From: Pedobacter petrophilus
GTDB lineage: Bacteria > Bacteroidota > Bacteroidia > Sphingobacteriales > Sphingobacteriaceae
Length of the DNA: 64,000 bases
Assembly: GCF_009674725.1 (NCBI RefSeq)
Contig: NZ_WKKH01000025.1
Location: forward strand, 1-64,000
Direction: 5' to 3'
Part shown: positions 17,457-25,290 of the stretch, piece after piece
Position numbering within the stretch: position 1 is the stretch's first letter
How the letters are laid out: the number at the start of each line of letters is the position of its first letter
The notes under the pieces: model-generated
The model's database searches: none
What the model saw: the letters and a program-made list of their open reading frames with translations, nothing else
Told to the model about the DNA's origin: nothing
Program-made: the position numbers and the translations under genes

Positions 17457-18665
17457 ATGAATCCCTATCAAAAGAAACGCCGCTGGAAGTTTTTCCTTCT
17501 CATTTTTGCAATCTTAATTGGCATTGCCTCAGTGTTTTACACGGATTCTTTTGTAAAGAAAATGGAACGCGAAGAAGCTGATCAGTTTCACCTTTGGGTA
17601 AAAATTCAGGAACGGGCGATGTTTTTATACGATAATGATGATTATCGGGTGGTTGTAGAAACCGTAAGGGAAAACACCAAAACGCCGGTAATTATGGTAG
17701 ACTCTTCCGGAGTGATCAGCTCATTTTTCGGTTTAGATAGTACAAAAACCAATTATCCAATTGCCGATACCAAGCTAACTTATGACAGTGTTTACTTTGT
17801 TCGCCAGTTGCGGCAAATGAAGGCGCAGCATCCACCCGATGAAATGAATATTTTCGGGAAAAAGTTTAAGGCGTACTATCGTGATTCGTTTGTGCTCACA
17901 CAACTTCGCTATTTCCCCTACATCCAGATGACGGTAATTTTTCTTTTCCTGCTCACCGCCTATGCTGCATTTAGTTCTGCAAGGAAAGATGAACAAGATC
18001 ATGTTTGGGTAGGTTTGGCAAAAGAGACTGCACACCAGTTGGGCACGCCAATCTCATCATTAATGGCCTGGACCGAATTAATGAAATCCAAATTTGATGC
18101 AGAAGATGATCCTTTAATTGCCGAAATGGAGAACGACATTAAACGCCTGGAAATCATTGCCGATCGCTTTTCAAAAATCGGATCTAAACCCATTTTAGAA
18201 GATCATACGGTTTACATTGTGATCAGTGATTTTATCAGGTATTTTAAAGTAAGAACATCTGATAAGGTAAAATTCAGTATTTCTGGGGATGAACAGGTAA
18301 GGGCATTATTAAATGTTCCTCTTTTTGACTGGGTGACGGAAAACCTATTGAAAAATGCGGCAAATGCTATTGAAAATGAGGGATCAATTTCTATCAATAT
18401 TATTGAAAATTTAGCCAAAGAACAGGTTTTTATTGATGTAACCGATACGGGAAAAGGTATCCCCAGATCAAAATTTGATGCCGTTTTTCAGCCTGGCTAT
18501 ACTACCCGAAAACGCGGCTGGGGGTTGGGTCTTTCACTTACCAAACGGATAGTTGAAAATTATCACAGCGGTGAAATTTTTGTAAAAGAATCTGAAATTG
18601 GCAGGGGAACAACCTTTAGAATAATATTAAAAAGCAGCTTAAGATATGAACCGACCACAGCCTAA
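17457..18665 (+). CDS. Membrane sensor histidine kinase
   Basis: A sensor kinase of 402 residues from the ATG at 17457 (an upstream in-frame ATG at 17406 would add 17 hydrophobic residues before a basic MNPYQKKRR start and is less likely). It has two membrane segments around an approximately 110-residue extracytoplasmic sensor, a HisKA-like domain with the phospho-acceptor in ETAHQLGTP, and an HATPase domain with N box ENLLKNAANAIE, DTGKGIP and WGLGLSLTK. No response regulator is adjacent, so its partner lies elsewhere. Its end overlaps the DinB gene by 20 bases. Confidence 0.85.
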   Translation: MNPYQKKRRWKFFLLIFAILIGIASVFYTDSFVKKMEREEADQFHLWVKIQERAMFLYDNDDYRVVVETVRENTKTPVIMVDSSGVISSFFGLDSTKTNYPIADTKLTYDSVYFVRQLRQMKAQHPPDEMNIFGKKFKAYYRDSFVLTQLRYFPYIQMTVIFLFLLTAYAAFSSARKDEQDHVWVGLAKETAHQLGTPISSLMAWTELMKSKFDAEDDPLIAEMENDIKRLEIIADRFSKIGSKPILEDHTVYIVISDFIRYFKVRTSDKVKFSISGDEQVRALLNVPLFDWVTENLLKNAANAIENEGSISINIIENLAKEQVFIDVTDTGKGIPRSKFDAVFQPGYTTRKRGWGLGLSLTKRIVENYHSGEIFVKESEIGRGTTFRIILKSSLRYEPTTA

Positions 18666-19155
18666 CGATTACCCGATCTGGGCAGAAGCCTATATTAACA
18701 AAGTTGAGCAGGATATTTTTGAAATTCTGGAAGAACAGGTTTTTAGCCTTCCTGCTTTGTTTGAAAGAAATAAAGACAAAGAGAATTATGCCTACGCAGA
18801 AAATAAGTGGACGTTAAAAGAAATGCTCGGGCACATTATCGATTGCGAGCGTATTTTTGCTTACCGAATTACCTGTTTTGCTAGAAATGAACAACAGCAT
18901 TTACCTGGCTTTGATGAAGATGACTACGTTTCAAATGCCCGTTTTGGAGAACGCAATTACGAAGACATGATTGAAGAGTTTGCCACGCTGCGAAAAGCAA
19001 ACCTTTATCTTTACCGCAGTTTGAATGATGATGAACTTCATCGGACAGGAACAGCATCTGGCAGAGCCATCAATGTGAAATCAATTTTATTTGTTACAGC
19101 CGGACATATTATTCACCATTTTGGCATCTTAACAGAACGTTATCATGTGGTTTAA
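18646..19155 (+). CDS. DinB-family protein
   Basis: A 169-residue four-helix-bundle DinB-like protein. The metal-binding histidines of the family are visible in GHIIDCER (about residue 67) and in AGHIIHHFGIL near the C-terminus. Such proteins include thiol transferases and proteins of unknown function; the substrate here is not predictable. It overlaps the upstream kinase gene by 20 bases and the downstream thioesterase by 11 bases, so all three are one transcriptional unit. Confidence 0.85.
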   Translation: MNRPQPNDYPIWAEAYINKVEQDIFEILEEQVFSLPALFERNKDKENYAYAENKWTLKEMLGHIIDCERIFAYRITCFARNEQQHLPGFDEDDYVSNARFGERNYEDMIEEFATLRKANLYLYRSLNDDELHRTGTASGRAINVKSILFVTAGHIIHHFGILTERYHVV

Positions 19156-19567
19156 GGAGTTTACCGTAGAGGAATTAAACAGTCGTCCGAAAAACCATAT
19201 AGGCGCATTACTTGGCATTGAGTTTACCGAAATTGGCGATGATTTTATCAAAGGTACCATGCCTGTAGATGAACGTACCCACCAACCTGCTGGTATTTTA
19301 CATGGCGGTGCCTCTGTTGTTTTAGCAGAAACCCTTGGCAGCATTGCTTCTTACATGTGTATTGATCCTGAAAAGTATGTTGCGGTGGGCTTAGAAGTTA
19401 ATGCAAACCACCTTCGGCCAGTGAAAAGTGGGCTCGTAACCGGAATCTGTAAAGTTATTCACCGTGGCGCGAAAACACATATCTGGGATATTAAATTATA
19501 TGATGACCGGGGAAAGATGAATTGCATCAGCCGGTTAACGGTTGCGGTGATTAATAAACCTCAATAA
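19145..19567 (+). CDS. Hotdog-fold thioesterase (PaaI/YdiI type)
   Basis: A 140-residue single-hotdog acyl-CoA thioesterase. The active-site region reads HQPAGILHGGASVVLAETLGS (about residues 41-61), with the conserved HGG and the glutamate typical of the 4-hydroxybenzoyl-CoA thioesterase/YdiI/MenI subgroup. It hydrolyses an acyl- or aroyl-CoA. A role with 1,4-dihydroxy-2-naphthoyl-CoA (menaquinone synthesis) is possible but not shown by context. It overlaps the DinB gene and is followed at once by a terminator. Confidence 0.88.
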   Translation: MWFKEFTVEELNSRPKNHIGALLGIEFTEIGDDFIKGTMPVDERTHQPAGILHGGASVVLAETLGSIASYMCIDPEKYVAVGLEVNANHLRPVKSGLVTGICKVIHRGAKTHIWDIKLYDDRGKMNCISRLTVAVINKPQ

Positions 19568-19606
19568 AAAAATCGCTGCCAGCTAATTGCAAACAGCGAT
19601 TTTTTA
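19567..19606. terminator. Bidirectional terminator
   Basis: Stem AAAAATCGCTG (19568-19578) with CAGCGATTTTT (19594-19604), with A and T runs on the two sides. It sits between the converging stop codons of the thioesterase gene and the DUF6249 gene and can serve both. Confidence 0.8.
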
Positions 19607-19618
19607 TCTGTCAAATAC

Positions 19619-19984
19619 TTATTTTGAGGGATCGGTATCAATAGCTTTCTTCTCGATGAGGAACGAAGTGATAAGTCCGAGGCCACCAAAAATACCTAAG
19701 AATCCAAAGTAAATTGCTGCCGCCTGGCCTTCTTCTCCTCGGGTAATTTCCGGACCGAAAACATTTTTTACTGTAAATAGTGCTACTAAAAGGCCAATTC
19801 CTAACCCGACCATCAACAAGCCGAATTTTAAACTTAAATAAGGCTTTGGGGCAGATCTGGAAACGCCGGGATGAATGCCTCGTTCGATCATCGCCATTTT
19901 TTCTTTGTTCGATAAATAACGGATTCCGAAAACCATTGCGAAGGTGCCCAGGAAAATTGAGATAGGTACTAATATGTCTTGCAT
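19619..19984 (-). CDS. DUF6249-like small membrane protein
   Basis: A 121-residue membrane protein with three hydrophobic segments (about residues 5-22, 50-70 and 90-110) and a basic, proline-bearing loop (SNKEKMAMIERGIHPG) after the first. The ERG(I/L)xP loop and the two later segments resemble the DUF6249 group. That assignment is from memory of the family pattern and is moderate. No catalytic motif. It is transcribed alone. Confidence 0.6.
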   Translation of the reverse strand: MQDILVPISIFLGTFAMVFGIRYLSNKEKMAMIERGIHPGVSRSAPKPYLSLKFGLLMVGLGIGLLVALFTVKNVFGPEITRGEEGQAAAIYFGFLGIFGGLGLITSFLIEKKAIDTDPSK

Positions 19985-20100
19985 GATAATATATGTTTAT
20001 TGTGAGTTTGTATTGTTTGAACGTGTTCTGTGTATTATGACTACAGCATTTTGAAACAGGTTACACCCTGCCTTGAAAAAAATGTATAGCTTTAACAATC

Positions 20101-20664
20101 TTGTATCAACAACTGAAACATATAGACATTTTTAAATCGCTCAGCAATGATGCGCTGATAGAGATTTCTAAGCATGTTCTTGGAGTTACTTATCCAAAGG
20201 GAACCATCCTGATCCATGCTGATAAAATAGAACCTTACTTTTATATTCTTCAAAGCGGCGTTGCCCGGGCTTATTCGGACGGTGAAAATCAACAAATCAC
20301 TTTTTGGTTTGGCGAAAGCGGAAGCGTGTTGTTTTCCTTTAACAGCTACATTAATAATAAGCCGGGCTACGAAAACATCGAGCTTTTGGAAGATTGTGCC
20401 TTGATTCAGATTAAACTCGCTGACTTATTTAACCTTTATCATGCGAATATAGAGATCGCGAACTGGGGTAGAAAAATAGCTGAACAGGAACTGATCGCAA
20501 CAGAAAGGCGATTAATTGACCGATCATTTAAAGGCGCAGCAGAACGCTATCAGGATTTTTCAAATCATTCTCCATCGCTACTTAAACGGGTGGCGTTAAA
20601 ACATATCGCCTCTTACCTGGGCGTTACGCAGGTAACTTTGAGTAGAATAAGAGGAGGAAAATAA
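20101..20664 (+). CDS. Crp/Fnr-family transcriptional regulator
   Basis: A 187-residue regulator with an N-terminal cyclic-nucleotide-binding-like beta barrel (residues about 10-120; PKGTILIHADKIEPYFYILQSG) and a C-terminal winged helix (KHIASYLGVTQVTLSRIR). There are no cysteines typical of an FNR iron-sulfur centre. The start is taken at TTG 20101 because the whole frame contains no other methionine and the barrel begins at once; no ATG is in frame upstream. It ends 68 bases before the small exporter gene and likely regulates it (inference from position). Confidence 0.88.
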   Translation: MYQQLKHIDIFKSLSNDALIEISKHVLGVTYPKGTILIHADKIEPYFYILQSGVARAYSDGENQQITFWFGESGSVLFSFNSYINNKPGYENIELLEDCALIQIKLADLFNLYHANIEIANWGRKIAEQELIATERRLIDRSFKGAAERYQDFSNHSPSLLKRVALKHIASYLGVTQVTLSRIRGGK

Positions 20665-20708
20665 TTCATTTTTTAACAAATGTAAAAGGTGGGCTAACAG
20701 CTGCCTGG

Positions 20709-20716
20709 TATCTTTG
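20709..20716 (+). promoter_or_regulatory. -7 element upstream of gdx
   Basis: TATCTTTG matches the Bacteroidetes consensus TAnnTTTG exactly and lies 16 bases before the exporter start codon. No clear TTG is found at the -33 distance, which fits a regulated promoter, for example one dependent on the Crp-like protein encoded just upstream. Confidence 0.5.
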
Positions 20717-20732
20717 TAGAAATACATGCTAC

Positions 20733-21053
20733 ATGAACTGGATCATTTTAATTATAGCCGGACTTTTTGAAGTTGGTTTTACCACCTGTCTGCAATTATC
20801 TAAAAATTTTACGAATATAAAGTGGACCGCAGCTTTTATTGTTTGTATCGGCCTGAGTTTTCTACTGTTAAATAAGGCCACACAAACGCTTCCTATGGGA
20901 ACTGCTTATGCCGTATGGACAGGAATTGGTGCCGTTGGAACGGTAATCGTTGGCATCATCTATTTCAATGAGCCTGCTACCTTTTGGCGAATATTTTTCA
21001 TTTGTACATTGATTGGATCTATCGCAGGATTAAAGTTTTTTGCAGCGCATTAG
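20733..21053 (+). CDS. gdx: SMR-family exporter, SugE/Gdx type
   Basis: A small multidrug resistance family transporter with four membrane helices, 106 residues. The essential membrane glutamate is in GLFEVG (E13 or near). The LPMGTAYAVWTGIGAVGT block is typical of the SugE/Gdx branch, whose characterised members export guanidinium ion in exchange for protons as antiparallel dimers. Gdx assignment over QacE-type drug exporter rests on these motifs. I looked for a guanidine riboswitch upstream and did not recognise one; the Crp-like regulator next door may control it. Confidence 0.85.
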   Translation: MNWIILIIAGLFEVGFTTCLQLSKNFTNIKWTAAFIVCIGLSFLLLNKATQTLPMGTAYAVWTGIGAVGTVIVGIIYFNEPATFWRIFFICTLIGSIAGLKFFAAH

Positions 21054-21238
21054 CTTTTGTCATTTTTCAGCCCATATTCAGATCTGTGGAGGAACAAAAT
21101 TTTTAATTAACACAACTCCTAATCCTTTAAAATCTGCCGGAGGAAAATCGTCACTGCAAACCTATGGGCTAAACAGCATGTTGGCTTAAAGCAATCTTTT
21201 AAACAACATCGATATTAATTTATTTAAAATTATTTGAC

Positions 21239-21268
21239 TGTAACCTCCATGCAGCAACTGTAGTCTTA
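21239..21268 (+). promoter_or_regulatory. Candidate ECF-sigma autoregulatory promoter
   Basis: TGTAACC (21239-21245) and GTCTTA (21263-21268), 17 bases apart, resemble an ECF-type -35/-10 pair, with the AAC core at -35. The start point would fall within a few bases of the sigma gene ATG at 21278. The rest of the 224-base gap after gdx shows no other feature. Confidence 0.4.
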
Positions 21269-21277
21269 TGGCTAAAC

Positions 21278-21859
21278 ATGGAGCAAACAAATACAGATTT
21301 AATGCTGATCGACAGCGTATTGAACGGGCAAACCGGGCAATATTCTGTATTGGTGAAGCGTCATCAGCGATTTGTATTTACGCTTGCCCTGCGTTTCGCA
21401 AAAAACAGAGAAGATGCAGAGGAAATTGCACAAGATTGTTTCGTAAAGGCCTACAAAGCATTAGGAACATTTAAACAAACTTCGAAGTTTAGCACCTGGC
21501 TTTATACCATTACCTATACTACAGCCATGACTTTTCTAAGGAAAAAGCGATTAGATACGCTATCAATTAGCGACGATGAAACTTTTATCCAACTGGAAAA
21601 CCATACTTCAGGTTTTATGGCGAATGGATACGAAAGAAAAGATAGTTATAAATTTTTAAATGAAGCCATTACGCAGTTAGCCACGGATGATGCCGCAATT
21701 ATAACCCTTTTTTATCAGGGAGAGCAAAGTTTGGAAGAAATTGGTGCAACCCTAGGTATGGCACCAAACACCGTAAAAGTAAAACTGCACCGGGCCAGAC
21801 AACGGTTAAAAGAAAAATTACAATATTTGTTAAAGGATGAAGTAAAAGAGCTATTATGA
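21278..21859 (+). CDS. ECF-type RNA polymerase sigma factor
   Basis: A 193-residue sigma-70 family protein of the extracytoplasmic-function class. Region 2 is seen in FALNLALRFAKNREDAEEIAQ-like text (residues about 33-52), followed by DCFVKAYKAL and STWLYTI; region 4 in SLEEIGATLGMAPNTVKVKLHRARQRLKEKL (about 150-180). It overlaps the next gene by four bases (ATGA), the usual arrangement with an anti-sigma factor. The candidate promoter upstream suggests autoregulation. Confidence 0.93.
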   Translation: MEQTNTDLMLIDSVLNGQTGQYSVLVKRHQRFVFTLALRFAKNREDAEEIAQDCFVKAYKALGTFKQTSKFSTWLYTITYTTAMTFLRKKRLDTLSISDDETFIQLENHTSGFMANGYERKDSYKFLNEAITQLATDDAAIITLFYQGEQSLEEIGATLGMAPNTVKVKLHRARQRLKEKLQYLLKDEVKELL

Positions 21860-22338
21860 GCACAATAGAACAACAACTTTGGGATTACGTTGATGGAAAT
21901 TTAGATGCAGCCCAGGCAAAAATCATTCAGGAAAAGATTGATAATAACCCAGAAATCAACCTTCAGTATGAAGCTTTATTGAACCTGAATCTTGCTTTTA
22001 ATGAATTGGATCTCGAAGAGCCCTCCATGTCTTTCGCTAGAAATGTGATGGAAAGTGTTAAATCGGAACCTGCACCGGTAGCCCTCAAAACGAAGGTAAA
22101 TACAAATATTATTTACGGCATTGGCGGATTTTTCGTGACTTCCCTCCTCGCATTATTTGGTTATACGCTTTACCATTCGAACTTAAAATTTGCAGGTTTC
22201 GATGCAGAATTAAACCTCAATATTGATTGGAATAAGATCGTGACTCCGACAGCTATTTACGGTTTCTTGTTTATTGATTTAGTGATTGGCCTGGTATTTT
22301 TGGATTATTTACTTAGGAAAAAAGCAGCTCATAAATAA
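21856..22338 (+). CDS. Putative anti-sigma factor, two membrane segments
   Basis: A 160-residue protein whose cytoplasmic N-terminus (EQQLWDYVDGNLD) is of the kind found in anti-sigma factors, followed by two membrane segments (about residues 82-104 and 130-152) with a short periplasmic stretch between them. I see no zinc-binding HxxxCxxC motif. The ATGA overlap with the ECF sigma gene is the main evidence for the role. The regulator would hold the sigma factor at the membrane until a signal releases it. Confidence 0.7.
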   Translation: MSTIEQQLWDYVDGNLDAAQAKIIQEKIDNNPEINLQYEALLNLNLAFNELDLEEPSMSFARNVMESVKSEPAPVALKTKVNTNIIYGIGGFFVTSLLALFGYTLYHSNLKFAGFDAELNLNIDWNKIVTPTAIYGFLFIDLVIGLVFLDYLLRKKAAHK

Positions 22339-22364
22339 TTTTATTATTAGTCATCTAAAGTATA

Positions 22365-22410
22365 GTCATCGGATGAATACCGGAGTGATGTTTATATTCG
22401 TCCGATGGAC
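22365..22410. repeat. Palindromic intergenic element
   Basis: Imperfect inverted arms GTCATCGGATGAAT (22365-22378) and ATTCGTCCGATGGAC (22396-22410) lie between two converging genes. There is no T run, so it looks more like a small dispersed palindrome than a classical terminator, though it could stop transcription. Confidence 0.55.
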
Positions 22411-22416
22411 TAAATA

Positions 22417-22944
22417 TCAGCTCAATCTTTTCAAAATCTCCGCACCTTCATCCCATTTCCCATATCCAGAGACTGCATTAATATGGCCTGCATCACCAAT
22501 ATTAATGAACTCGCTTCCCCAATGCCTAGCAAAAAAAGTTGCTCTTTCGATGCTTACCCATTCGTCATTTGTACTCGCTACTACAATGGTTTTAAAATTG
22601 AATTTATCCAGCGGAACATGATCAAAACCAACTGTTGGAAACGTATATCGCGGCGCTTCCAAATCACTTGGTGCAACCAATAGTGCTCCTTTAATTATTT
22701 TTTGGTATTGCTTAGCCCAATTGGCAATTGCCGTACAACCTAAACTATGGCCGATTAAAACAACAGTAGAAAGGTCATAGCCTGATAATGCATCATCCAT
22801 ATTTTTAACCCAATCGGCACTGGCAGGTGCTTCCCAATCTACCTGATCAATTCTAAAGAAATTTTCTCCTGAGTTTTCAAAATGTGTTTGCCAATGGTCC
22901 GGGCCTGAATTACCAAGTCCGGGTACAATGAAATAATTCGTCAT
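22417..22944 (-). CDS. RBBP9/YdeN-type alpha/beta hydrolase
   Basis: A 175-residue serine hydrolase of the RBBP9/YdeN family. The nucleophile is in GHSLGC (about residues 64-69), the aspartate likely in STNDEWV and the histidine in GDAGHINA (about 151-158), which complete the triad. The N-terminal VPGLGNSGPDHWQ block is characteristic of the family. Substrate unknown. It is transcribed alone, convergent with the anti-sigma gene. Confidence 0.9.
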   Translation of the reverse strand: MTNYFIVPGLGNSGPDHWQTHFENSGENFFRIDQVDWEAPASADWVKNMDDALSGYDLSTVVLIGHSLGCTAIANWAKQYQKIIKGALLVAPSDLEAPRYTFPTVGFDHVPLDKFNFKTIVVASTNDEWVSIERATFFARHWGSEFINIGDAGHINAVSGYGKWDEGAEILKRLS

Positions 22945-22995
22945 GGGTAAAAATAGTATTGGTTATTGATCAATAAAATCTCAGAAAATTTGGCA

Positions 22996-23026
22996 ATAAA
23001 AAAGCCTCGATTGTGATCGAGGCCCC
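22996..23026 (-). terminator. Terminator of the cold-shock gene
   Basis: A perfect 8-base-pair stem GCCTCGAT (23004-23011)/ATCGAGGC (23016-23023) with a four-base loop. On the minus strand it is followed by a run of six T residues. Confidence 0.85.
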
Positions 23027-23046
23027 TTTGTAAATATGATAATAAA

Positions 23047-23238
23047 TTAAATTACTTTCACATTAACGGCATTTAAGCCTTTTTTACCGTTAGCAACTTC
23101 GTACTGTACTTTGTCGTTTTCACGGATTTCGTCGATAAGACCTGTTGAATGAACAAAAATTTCGCTATCGCCGTTAGCAGGTACGATAAAGCCAAAACCT
23201 TTAGTTACATTGAAGAATTTTACTGTGCCTTCTTGCAT
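23047..23238 (-). CDS. CspA-family cold-shock protein
   Basis: A 63-residue single cold-shock domain. The RNP1 motif KGFGFI (residues 13-18) and RNP2-like IFVHST (27-32) are visible. It binds single-stranded RNA or DNA and acts as an RNA chaperone. The length is typical. It has its own promoter and terminator, so it is a single-gene unit. Confidence 0.96.
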   Translation of the reverse strand: MQEGTVKFFNVTKGFGFIVPANGDSEIFVHSTGLIDEIRENDKVQYEVANGKKGLNAVNVKVI

Positions 23239-23272
23239 TGTATTAAATATTAAATTAAGTCTGCAAGGTAAG

Positions 23273-23293
23273 TTTTAATTTTTAAAATCAAAA
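23273..23293 (-). promoter_or_regulatory. Promoter of the cold-shock gene
   Basis: On the minus strand TTTTG (23289-23293) is separated by about 18 bases from the region of TACCTTGC (23273-23280), close to the -33/-7 consensus of Bacteroidetes. The leader would be about 25-30 bases, much shorter than that of E. coli cspA. The coordinates given span the two elements as they overlap in this AT-rich stretch, and the spacing is approximate. Confidence 0.35.
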
Positions 23294-23302
23294 TAAATTT
23301 CA

Positions 23303-23329
23303 ACATTTTTTTAACGTTTAAAAAAATGT
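23303..23329. repeat. AT-rich perfect palindrome
   Basis: ACATTTTTTTAA (23303-23314) and TTAAAAAAATGT (23318-23329) are perfect inverted copies around a three-base centre. It lies between the lipoprotein stop codon and the cold-shock promoter. It may terminate the upstream unit or serve as a protein-binding site. Confidence 0.5.
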
Positions 23330-23342
23330 AAACATCAGATTA

Positions 23343-24269
23343 CTAAGGGCTTTTAATTTCCTTCCCAACAATCATCACCGTAATTTCACTATTATGTGGA
23401 ATTCCAAGTGTGGTTCCGGGGATAACATTAAAAAGGTTTCTGATGTAAATATCCGCCACTCCTTGCATCATCCTTTTTTTACCCTCTGCAGCCTCTGGCA
23501 ATACTCCGTTTACCGTCAGGATTTTCATATTTCCGGTATAATCGACAACGGCTAAACATTCATAAGCGAAATCCTTATAAGCCCTTTGAATTTCTATCCG
23601 GTACTTTGGAAACATATAATCATAAGCGGAAGTTCTTTTTTGCAACTTATCTACCGAACTAAACTTTTCCACTTTTACAATTTTGCTTTTAGGGATAAAC
23701 TGTACGGGTACTCTGGCCGCAAAAGCAGCAGTGTCTGTTCGGTTAACCACTGCAGATCGTGCTTTGATAAATAAGGTATCCGCTTTGGCAGGCCTTTGCA
23801 AAACTGACGCAGTTGTTTTCAGTTTATTTTTAATGTAAGTCTGCGCATAGAACGTCATGTTTACATCCGAACGGATATCATCGGCGATTACTTTTCCATC
23901 TACCTGGATGCGTTGAAAAACCAGGCTATCTTTACTAATGTGTTTAACCTTAAAGAATTCTTCGGCAAAGTTGTACACGTTTCCATGATCATACTGCAGA
24001 TAAAATTTCTGCATAATTTGCTTTTGAGGGCTCCAGGCCATCATCGTATCTTCAGCAGCCACTTCAATAATCCAGGAAGGTTCCTGCATAAAGCCGTCTT
24101 TATTGAATGATAGATTATCGCTGAAACGACGCTTCACTTCCTCATACCGAATACCTTTCACCGGCGCAAAGGAGAAGTCGCGCAAAGTCGCATCATTCTT
24201 TTTCGACCGGGAATTACATGCTGATAGCATCAATACGATAAAAAAGAATCTTAAAATATTTTTAATCAT
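23343..24269 (-). CDS. Lipoprotein of unknown function
   Basis: A 308-residue lipoprotein: hydrophobic signal followed by the lipobox MLSAC (cysteine at residue 18) and a polar N-terminal linker. The mature part is beta-rich and has no motif I recognise; the last third (GNMKILTVNGVLPEAAEG onward) may be a small separate domain. It is 14 bases downstream of the phosphodiester glycosidase gene and probably co-transcribed with it. It is likely attached to the outer or inner membrane on the periplasmic side. Confidence 0.7.
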   Translation of the reverse strand: MIKNILRFFFIVLMLSACNSRSKKNDATLRDFSFAPVKGIRYEEVKRRFSDNLSFNKDGFMQEPSWIIEVAAEDTMMAWSPQKQIMQKFYLQYDHGNVYNFAEEFFKVKHISKDSLVFQRIQVDGKVIADDIRSDVNMTFYAQTYIKNKLKTTASVLQRPAKADTLFIKARSAVVNRTDTAAFAARVPVQFIPKSKIVKVEKFSSVDKLQKRTSAYDYMFPKYRIEIQRAYKDFAYECLAVVDYTGNMKILTVNGVLPEAAEGKKRMMQGVADIYIRNLFNVIPGTTLGIPHNSEITVMIVGKEIKSP

Positions 24270-24283
24270 TGGCGCTAAAATAA

Positions 24284-25150
24284 TTATTTCTTTTTAACCA
24301 ACACCACATTGGCTACTTTACGCTCGCCCTGATGGTCCCATTTTTTGTTGTCTGAAGGATAATTGATCACGCCATTATCCGGCATTCCAGCAATCCATAA
24401 GGTAGTTGAACCACCGCCATCAAAGTTAATCGTGCTCGTACAACCCAGCCACTTCATCAGCCTGGTTAGTTCTGGTAAGCTCATCCCTGCAGAATTTTCG
24501 TTCCGGCCATCAACAGTTAACAAAATTACCCTGCCATTTGGTTTGATGCCTAAACAGGTTCTCGGATGACGAAGGAGCGTGAAAGACGTCGTATCCAAAT
24601 CTTCATTCTGGCTGTTGTAAGTTAATAACGGACCATTAAGCAAAACATTTTCTTCGCTAAGTTTTGTTTCCCCATCTTTGGTACCATCCCACTTTTTGAT
24701 ACTTATTTTACCCTTCTCTATAACCACCGCCGCTTGCTGATGTTTTGAGCGGTTATTGTTTTTATCCAGCCGGTTAGTATTAATCACTTTTCCATTAACC
24801 CGTACAAAATCAACTGACCCTCCATATTTTACATCAAAGAAATTGCCATTAAGGGCAACGATTGCTGTATCTCTTTTACCGAAATTGCCCGTAGTTACTA
24901 ACTCCTTTTCCTCAGCAGCTAAGGCAAAAACGGCTTTCCTTCCTGAATTTTTTATTTCAACAAAAGAGATATTTTCATTTGCGCCAAAAAGATTTTTGTT
25001 GTTAAAATGATGGCAAAATAGTTTCACCTGCCGGGCAATTCTGGTTTTTTGCCATTTGGTTTTCACTACACTAACCGAATCTGCATTTTGTGCAAAGCCA
25101 GGAATAACATAGAGAAATAATAAAACAGTGATTAATGATTTTCTAAACAT
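24284..25150 (-). CDS. Secreted phosphodiester glycosidase (NAGPA domain)
   Basis: A 288-residue exported protein with a signal peptide (about 1-20) and a phosphodiester glycosidase (NAGPA, formerly DUF2233) domain. Visible family features are ALNGNFFD (about 97-104), RHPRTCLGI, LLTVDGRNENSAGMSLPEL and INFDGGGSTTLW (about 242-253). Family members cleave GlcNAc-1-phosphodiester links or trim surface polymers. The substrate here is unknown. It precedes the lipoprotein gene by 14 bases. Confidence 0.88.
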   Translation of the reverse strand: MFRKSLITVLLFLYVIPGFAQNADSVSVVKTKWQKTRIARQVKLFCHHFNNKNLFGANENISFVEIKNSGRKAVFALAAEEKELVTTGNFGKRDTAIVALNGNFFDVKYGGSVDFVRVNGKVINTNRLDKNNNRSKHQQAAVVIEKGKISIKKWDGTKDGETKLSEENVLLNGPLLTYNSQNEDLDTTSFTLLRHPRTCLGIKPNGRVILLTVDGRNENSAGMSLPELTRLMKWLGCTSTINFDGGGSTTLWIAGMPDNGVINYPSDNKKWDHQGERKVANVVLVKKK

Positions 25151-25230
25151 TGGAATCCGATTTTACCATAAAACTAATCATTGTGCTAAACTTCGAATTA
25201 ACCCATCAATAATTATACATTCGGTTTTAG

Positions 25231-25272
25231 CAAAAAAAAACGGAGCGATCATTTTATTGACCTGCTCCGCTC
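25231..25272 (-). terminator. Terminator of the metalloprotease gene
   Basis: Stem CGGAGC (25241-25246)/GCTCCG (25264-25269). On the minus strand it is followed by a run of nine T residues, 19 bases past the stop codon. Confidence 0.75.
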
Positions 25273-25290
25273 CTTTAAATTGATTGATAA

